Positions 58,150-64,000 of a stretch of DNA of 64,000 bases are shown here, one piece after another (within the stretch, counting starts at the first letter, position 1; every line of letters starts with the position of its first letter). This DNA is from Dryococelus australis (Eukaryota; Arthropoda; Insecta; Phasmatodea; Phasmatidae), in NCBI GenBank assembly GCA_029891345.1, contig CM057009.1:304669166-304733165 (forward strand), in the 5' to 3' direction. Both the position numbers and the translations under genes were made by a program. Under the pieces are notes generated by a model. That model was not told the DNA's origin, did no database searches, and worked only from the letters and a program-made list of their open reading frames with translations.

Positions 58150-58575
58150 GTTGGCAGACATGGTGACAAGCGAGTGACTAGTGGTGTGGCATTGCATTTC
58201 GTTGTTTTTGTAGACAAGGTGTTGATTTCCCATGCTTTGAAAACTACTTCAAATTACCACAATAAGTGTTTACATATTGTATTTATTAAACCTACCCAGG
58301 TGAGTTACGGTGTGATAAATGTATGTTTCCACAGCAGGAATAAATTTACTGTTACATATGTCGTTAGTCACTAGTTAAATTTCTGAAAAAAAATATGGCA
58401 ATTTTATTGTCATTAATATTAGCTGGTTTGTGTGTGATTGTAAATATTGGTCATGTAAAATTTATGTGTTTTAATAGTGAACTGTGTTTATGACAAATAT
58501 AATTATTCGTCTGTTTATTTTTCACAATGTAACTCTGCCCTAGGTATTTAAAACACAATTGTCTAACATACTTAC
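58150..58575 (+). mobile_element. Part of the TATAGTCC transposon family, copy 3
   Basis: Matches the middle of copies 1 and 2: TTGGCAGACATGGTG, a GGTGTGGCATTGCATTTCGT block, AACTACTTCAAATTACCAC, TTTATTAAACCTACCCAGGT, TTACGGTGTGATAAATGTAT, and GCCCTAGGTATTTAAAACAC. Neither terminal repeat is present, and it is more divergent than the other two. Confidence 0.7.
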
Positions 58576-58689
58576 TTTTCTTGTAATTTGCTACAATCGC
58601 AAATATTACTACATCTCGCGAGAAATTGTAGATAAATAAATAATTAATTAAATTTAATAAAAAATTCTCATAAAAACCAAAAGTATAAA

Positions 58690-58803
58690 TTTAACCCTTT
58701 ATCACTCTTAACAGATATCCACGAGTTACGATTTTCGACCATATACACGGTATGAAAACCCATCAAATGAACAAACTCATATGACATTTACCTCGTCGTG
58801 CAT
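58690..58803. repeat. Segment related to 53767-53895
   Basis: Shares CACTCTTAACA, GAGTTACGATTTTCGACCAT, ATACACGGTATGAAAAC and TCAAATGAACAAAC with the other copy. Described there. Confidence 0.7.
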
Positions 58804-61055
58804 AGTGGCCTAGCTAACAATAATAATATTAGTTTATTTATGTTGCTACATTTGTACCAAAGAAATGAAGGGTTTTTATAGTTGGTAGTGGTTTTTTGTC
58901 AAAAATATATCTTTTCGAGTGATCTGAGATGTTTTTAAAATTATAAATTATATTCATTTCAATTTTTACTATTAACGTTGCTTAAAAATGTAAAAAAAAA
59001 ACTTCAATGATTGCGATTATCCAGATATAAACAAAATAAAACTTTAGCCCGAGAAATAAAGACAAAATATACACTTTCTTGATTCGTAAATAAGTTTTTC
59101 ATTTTATAACATAGTAAAAATATCGGGGCTTCTGATTGGCTGAATATTAACTCGTGGCGATAGTAACAAGGATAATTAAATCAAATTGAGCTCGCCTTGT
59201 TACTATAACTGTGCTTAAGTAAGTGCTTATCATTATGCGGGGTTGCAGCTACTCTAACTGAAAACAAGCTTTTTAACTTTTATGTATATCACTATGAGGT
59301 AATATAAACGAAGTTTGTGTTGATGAAAATAAGTTTAATATCTGTTAAAAGTATATTATGTATTTTAATATTTGTTAAAAGTATATTATGTATTAAGTAT
59401 ATTATGTATAAATATTATATCAAATTGAAAAATTAGAGAATGGCTTTGCTAATAATAATTATAAAACATAATACAACTTAATGCACGAATGTGGAGTGGC
59501 TGTAGGTGTGTTAAAACTGCTTTAAAACTCCGTCTTATGCATAATTTTACTACTAAAGGAGTGTAATGTGTTATTTTTTTTATTTTTAAAAAATAATTAT
59601 TTAATATTTGCTGTAAAAATCTTAAGTTTGGTGGAAATAATATCCCGAAAAATAAACTAAAAGTGTGATTTTAAAATTTTACGAGGTAAGCTGAGTTCTA
59701 AATGGCTACCAAATAGCATGGAGTGTGCGGTTTGACAAGCTGATAAGAGATAGCAGCTCTGTTGCCGCGTCACGTGACATGTGATGTAAGAAGTCGCGTT
59801 CAAAACGAATGGCGTGACGTCATTTCATAGGTCTCCCCTCTACCACCGCCCTTCCAACACTGGCCACTGGATATCTTACCGCTAACTTTGCGGTACGCTG
59901 AACCTCAGTATGCCAGGTATTGAAATGACGTGATTCCTTGGAACCCCCCTTCCTCAACTACCAGCAGAACTTGTGGAGTGGAGAGACTTGACTTCAAATT
60001 ACATGATCCCGCATAACGCATCACCCCCCCCCCCCCCCCCTGCGCGAGCCATCCAGGGCACCTTCCTAGGCACTCGGAACATTGTTAATATTTGGTGGCA
60101 GGTTAACCACGCATTCTGAAGAAGGTAGGTAAATAAACTTGAAATATTTCTACTGTATATATGTGGGGTTTAGACTTAATTACATAGAAAAATGTTCCTT
60201 ATGCACCGATATTTCCGAATCCCAAAAAACAGCAAAGTAAAAGGTAAATTAATGAAGTTTAAGCTGTTATCTTAGAGCAGTTCTTTTCTAACGGGCCAGG
60301 ATTTGGGATAACACTACGCGTGTAAATATTTTTTGGGGATAAGACAGAAATATATCCCCCTATAACAAACAAATACTGGGATTGCCTTCACTTTTGAAAC
60401 AAAAATACAAGTCTTTGCTAATGTGTTGAAAAATACATTCCAGTTAAATCAGGACCCGTGATAGACATTTTACAATACAAATTTGCGAAGACGACCAACT
60501 AAAAACGAATTAAAAAATAACTCAGTCACACGAAATTAAACTTACTATTCGACAGATCTATCTCAGAAAAACTCCGGATTTTTTCATACGTAGGGTGTTA
60601 CCTCAAACTATTAATCACCCACAAATCTCACAATTCGGTCAACTTACACACTATAAAATATGTTTCGTCAATAGTCATTGCATTATTAGGTAACTTCGAT
60701 AAACGAAAACTATCTCCGATTATCCGACTACTGAAGTCGAGAGCACGAGTCAAACTACTCTCTCGTGTATCCATCTGTAGTTTACATAAAAAAATTTAAC
60801 ATTTCACATGAATATAAGCTTAATTTTTTTTTACACTATACTCATTTAATTGACAAGATCGTGCTAATATATGCTAGTAATGTATTTTCATCTGAGATTA
60901 ATCGCGTATGGGAAAGTCAAATTTAAAAATATATTTTTATTCGATTTATCAAAGTCGGTAAAACCCACGATACTATATAAAGAAATTTACATTTCTTATT
61001 AGCCAATAAAAAAAAATAAAAAATATTTTACAATGAGCATATAAAAATGAGATGA
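58804..61055. other. No gene recognised; a GC-richer island at 59760-60100
   Basis: Within the island lie a TGACGTCA palindrome (59815-59822), an inverted pair ACGTCATTTCA (59817) and TGAAATGACGT (59931), and a run of 18 C at 60023-60040. A short direct duplication of GTTAAAAGTATATTATGTATT occurs at 59342-59395. These do not add up to a recognisable promoter or element. Confidence 0.4.
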
Positions 61056-61853
61056 TTGAACAAAAACCACACATTAGTTCTCTGCGAATTACAGAATGAA
61101 AATACCGGGAGAGTCAATTGTGATGAACAAGACTTTATTAGCGAGGAGGAACTGTCACCTATGAGTTTAGCTGCCTATCGCGGTTAGCTAGATGAACTTG
61201 TGCGAATGAAGCAGATAAATGTAAATTTTAAAGAAAAATATCAAAGTGGTAAATCTCCAATTCAACGAGAGGCAGTGGTAGTGAATTTGGAAATTGTAAA
61301 GTTCGTAATAGCAGGAGTCAATGTTTCGGCTAAAGATTCAGATGGTATCAACGTATTAGGGCATGTAAATTATTTTTTTTTAAACTGGCCTGTAATTGTG
61401 TATTTAGTACAAACAGTAGACGAGCTAATAGAAGGGTTTTACAAACACTTGAAATTATTGGTGAAAGCAACTAATGAAGATCGCGAAAACATTGTGCATT
61501 ACGTATTTGAGAAAAGTTTATGTGACCCAGTTTTCTTGGAAAAGGACTTGTTACTGCATTTTGTGGCCCGAGATGGCATCGTGGAAGTTGTAGATTGTCT
61601 ACTGGAAAATTGTGCCAATGATTTGTTTATGTTATATGATAACAGTACTGTATTACACGAAGCTGCATATGGTAAAAATACATCGATCGTTTTGTGTATA
61701 TAAGACTATATAAAACAAGCACTGGATAATGATAAGACAAACTTTGAAGATTTCCTAAATACCGAGGACATATATGGCGAAACTGCTATTATGTGGGATA
61801 CTACGAGTGAAATTGGTCACATTTTAATAAAACATGGGGCAAAATCCTAAATA
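61056..61853 (+). pseudogene. Ankyrin-repeat gene with two in-frame stops
   Basis: A single + strand frame covers about 265 codons with only two stops (TAG at 61185, TAA at 61701). It begins after a stop at 61053, and an internal ATG at 61161 starts MSLAAYRG, then after the TAG LDELVRMKQINVNF. Ankyrin-type pieces follow: NLEIVKFVIAGVNVSAKDSD, then LLLHFVARDGIVEVVDCLLE and STVLHEAAYGKNTSIV, and after the TAA TEDIYGETAIMWDTTSEIGH followed by ILIKHGAKS and a final TAA at 61851. The pattern of L-A----G---V--L and G-T-L is typical, but the repeats are irregular and unlike long host ankyrins. It is intronless. Such short single-exon ankyrin proteins are common in large DNA viruses and endosymbionts; that origin is an inference from the nearby virus-type remnants. 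It is broken as it stands. Confidence 0.6.
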
Positions 61854-62015
61854 AGAATGTAAATAATTTGTTGTAAATAATAACTTATATATATTCTATT
61901 AAATCAAACCATAAAAATGTAAAAAAAAGTTCTATTTTTTTTGTATATAAACATGTACAGGTTACTCATAATATAAAATCAGAACAATATTTCTGATACT
62001 TTCGTTGGTCTGTTT

Positions 62016-62262
62016 TTCTAAGGTTATAACGGCGGCCTCCTACCAAGGCGAACTTGGTTCATTCCCCAGCCTGGTCACCGGATTTTCGCAAGTGGGAATC
62101 GTGCTAGACGATGCCATTGGTCGGCGGGTTTTCTTGGGGATCTCCCGTTTCCCCCTCCCCTCTCATTCCGGCACTGCTACATACTCACCTCAACAACCCT
62201 AATCGGCTCTCAAGATCTCGCTGTTAAGAGCCGCCCAAATCTCTTCACTCACTCACCCTAAG
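62016..62262 (+). mobile_element. tRNA-derived SINE
   Basis: A GC-rich 250-bp segment: CGGCGGCCTCCTACCAAGGC, then GGTTCATTCCCC (B-box-like, matching GGTTCGATTCC), then a body with GTGGGAATCGTGCTAGACGA, GGCGGGTTTTCTTGGGG, CCCGTTTCCCCC, CATTCCGGCACTGC and ACTCACCTCA. Block order and wording are those of tRNA-derived SINEs I know from insect genomes. The A-box side is truncated. Composition is unlike its AT-rich flanks. Confidence 0.7.
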
Positions 62263-62557
62263 GTTATAACAAGTATTTTCGTTTGTTCCTCGCTGTAATT
62301 CACGACCAGAAATATCACCAGTCGCCATGGTTGGTTTAGGATTCTTTCTTCGATGTTGGGCACGTCCGTTGTTGATATTTGTCTCGAACACTTACTCGGT
62401 GCCTGGTTTTACTTTGCATGATTGGTGTCGGGTATTGATTTGCGCTTTGCACATCTCTGTTGATAGACGCTGGAAGATGTTTAGGGTCTCAACTGATAGG
62501 GAACGACTGTAGATCTCTGCCTTCGCGATCTTCGAACATTGCTTTTGACAAAAATAA

Positions 62558-62563
62558 TTTATT
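62558..62563 (-). promoter_or_regulatory. Poly(A) signal AATAAA of the terminal exon 62618-62774
   Basis: AATAAA on the minus strand, 55 bases after the stop codon, followed by a T-rich stretch. Position and context suit a cleavage and polyadenylation signal. Confidence 0.5.
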
Positions 62564-62617
62564 GTTCCCAAATATAATTACAATCACATTGGAAAAAATA
62601 ATTATAATAAATGATAA

Positions 62618-62774
62618 TTACATGAATTTAAACAAAGAGGTTGATGGATCAGGGACTGAAGAGACTGATGACTCATTATTTTCTGTAGCCGAAAGCATCT
62701 CGTCCATTTCCTCCTCATCCTCTGTGTCAGTTTCCAACTCTATTTGGCTGGAACTCGAGAGCTTTACCAGGGAT
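62618..62774 (-). CDS. 3'-terminal coding exon, unidentified acidic C-terminus
   Basis: On the minus strand a strong acceptor (TTTGTATTTTTTACCCACAG, ending at 62775) opens an exon with one base of a split codon and then 51 codons plus a TAA at 62620-62618. The peptide is Ser-rich then acidic: SLVKLSSSSQIELETDTEDE, EEMDEMLSATENNESSVSSV, PDPSTSLFKFM. AATAAA follows at 62558-62563. A combination of acceptor, frame, stop and poly(A) signal within 220 bp is hard to obtain by chance. The upstream exons are not seen, because a GGATACG repeat starts 25 bp before the acceptor. The product could be a cellular protein or the end of a transposon gene; acidic tails of this kind occur in both. Confidence 0.5.
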
Positions 62775-62798
62775 CTGTGGGTAAAAAATACAAAAGAC

Positions 62799-63310
62799 CG
62801 GTGATTGTTTCGTATTGCATATCTAAATTGCTCAAAAACATTGTATTGCGTATCCAATGATACAAAAAGTCGAGCCGAAAAACCACCAATTACGTATCCA
62901 ACAACGGCCCTGAAAAAAGCATAAATAAAATACAAAGTTTCCATATGTGTATCAAGCCCACCTTGAAAAAGCTTGTTTTTACCAAAACTTTCCCTTTGCG
63001 TATCCAGGTGACAAAACACACAGGACCGAAAAGGACGAAATCACGTATCCAAGCCGGAAGGGGGGAAATTGGTGCCACGCCCCATTTGTTCCGACTTGCA
63101 TATCCAAACGAGTCGTGATGGTTTGTTTTGTTGGTGGGGGGGATGGAGGGGAATTTCGATCTACACCCAATAATTTCCTATGGCGTATCCAAACCGAAAA
63201 CGGAATAAACTGTAAAATACCCCATTTGTTTCCTATAGCATATCCAGGTGCCAAAGTAAACTAATGCTCTAAATCCCCTATCACATATCCAAAAATTTAA
63301 TTTCTTACTC
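62799..63310. repeat. GGATACG-motif degenerate repeat, copy 2
   Basis: TATCC (GGATA on the minus strand) at about 62816, 62849, 62892, 62947, 62999, 63044, 63099, 63183, 63239 and 63285, mostly within RCGTATCCA. Minus-strand unit, approximately: TTTGGATACGCNATAGGAAA followed by CAAATGGGG. It corresponds block by block to 44304-44790, with about 40 extra G-rich bases at 63125-63160. More CG pairs are retained here than in copy 1. Confidence 0.75.
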
Positions 63311-63419
63311 CCTTTTCCCGTCCCTGTTCGAATACATGAGATTCACGATGCAGTATTTTTTATTTTAAAGGAGACTATTGATTCATTATTGATATCTATT
63401 TTTTAAACCATTTAATATA

Positions 63420-63645
63420 CAATGTTTGGTATTTACGCCATCACTAAAGGGCCCGCCAAAACAGCAGACCATTTAAAATTCAATTTTTTTAAATAAATTT
63501 AACCATTTGTTTTCCATATTTCGTATGTACACCATCACTAAAGGGTACGTTAAAACTGTGGACAATTTAAACTCTAAAAGGTGAAACTTTAAAATTCAAT
63601 TTTTTAAATATATTAAATACACAATGTTTTGTATATACACCATTT
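63420..63645. repeat. ATCACTAAAGG tandem repeat, copy 2
   Basis: ATCACTAAAGG at 63440 and 63535, with a third unit truncated in TATATACACCA at about 63640, matching 44870-45170. Units also share AACAGCAGACC/AACTGTGGAC. Confidence 0.75.
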
Positions 63646-64000
63646 TTTTTTTTGGCATTTAGCCTAACATTCTAAACAGGCGGGACAAAAGTCCACGAAG
63701 ACAGCAGTGGATGCGATTGCATCCATCACCACTGCCACCAGGCTGACCAGTCATGGCCGACACGACCGCGTTATGCCTTTTCTGGATTGCGAATGAATGT
63801 TTTTTTTAAACCCCGTAACAACTAACAACTCTCACGTACACTTAAAAAAACTAAAACATACCATTCAAACTTTTATTTTTATACTGAAACAAACCATATA
63901 TGAATCAAACTTTTTTTAAACTTAAACACACAGCACTTCATTCAAACTTTAATTTTAAACTGAAACAAATGCTTGTCACTCTAACTTATTTAAATTGAAA
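63646..64000. other. GC-richer patch with a hairpin, then AT-rich end
   Basis: A T run is followed by 63670-63780, which is GC-rich relative to its surroundings and holds GGATGCGATTGCATCC flanked by GCAGT and ACTGC-like arms (about 63702-63732), a possible hairpin. The sequence downstream is AT-rich with CATTCAAACTTT repeated loosely at 63863, 63899 and 63939. This is probably the end of another element cut by the window edge. Confidence 0.4.

Noticed and set aside
59811..59941. Inverted pair ACGTCATTTCA/TGAAATGACGT with a perfect TGACGTCA site
   Set aside because: Arms are only 11 bp and nothing else marks an element or promoter; could be chance in a GC-richer island.
1..64000. CRISPR array, prokaryotic operon or rRNA
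   Set aside because: No direct repeats with unique spacers of constant size, no tightly packed long frames and no rRNA-like segments; the sequence is eukaryotic.

Overview
This is an AT-rich eukaryotic window that is almost entirely intergenic or intronic, built from layered, decayed mobile elements with only a few cellular exons. Everything points to an arthropod, most likely an insect with a large genome: spliced exons with consensus splice sites, Ty3/gypsy and Ty1/copia debris, a jockey-like and a CR1-like LINE, a tRNA-derived SINE with an insect-type body, and several short terminal-inverted-repeat elements. The insect assignment rests on recognising these families, not on a search.

Left part (1-23 kb). 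A minus-strand gypsy pol (protease, end of RT, RNase H) is split by a 1.9-kb non-coding DNA transposon. Next comes a well-preserved internal exon of an unidentified cellular gene (minus, 5623-5864), a purine-rich tract and an LTR-like repeat. A second gypsy remnant (gag piece, RNase H piece) lies at 12 kb. Two inverted copies of a 390-bp MITE enclose 11-18.5 kb; the right copy is itself split by a LINE fragment. A first coding exon of a small membrane protein (minus) lies at 19.2-19.4 kb. A CR1-like LINE piece fused directly to a longer jockey-like LINE fills 20.2-22.4 kb.

Middle part (23-44 kb). Two divergent gypsy gag copies and one protease/RT remnant, all minus strand, occupy 27.6-31.3 kb. 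A 62-bp tandem repeat (32.1 kb), a Ty1/copia gag remnant (38.1 kb) and a second LTR-like repeat (38.6-39.5 kb) follow. Much of the rest holds nothing I can recognise.

Right part (44-64 kb). This is the unusual region. At least three modules of 0.65, 4.0 and 2.6 kb, each bounded by the same roughly 170-bp inverted terminal repeats, lie end to end, joined by AT-rich near-palindromic junctions. A small palindromic element follows. The 4-kb module carries two decayed genes with features of the MSV199/BRO-type proteins of large arthropod DNA viruses plus arrays of short repeats. The 2.6-kb module carries a decayed superfamily 3 helicase. Further right are a second copy of the 1.9-kb DNA transposon and part of a third, an ankyrin-repeat gene with only two in-frame stops, a tRNA-derived SINE, and a 3'-terminal exon with its poly(A) signal. 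A degenerate GGATACG-motif repeat occurs twice (44.3 and 62.8 kb). My main inference is that 45-53 kb is either an endogenised, concatemer-like DNA-virus relic or a family of virus-derived transposons. All virus-like genes here are broken.
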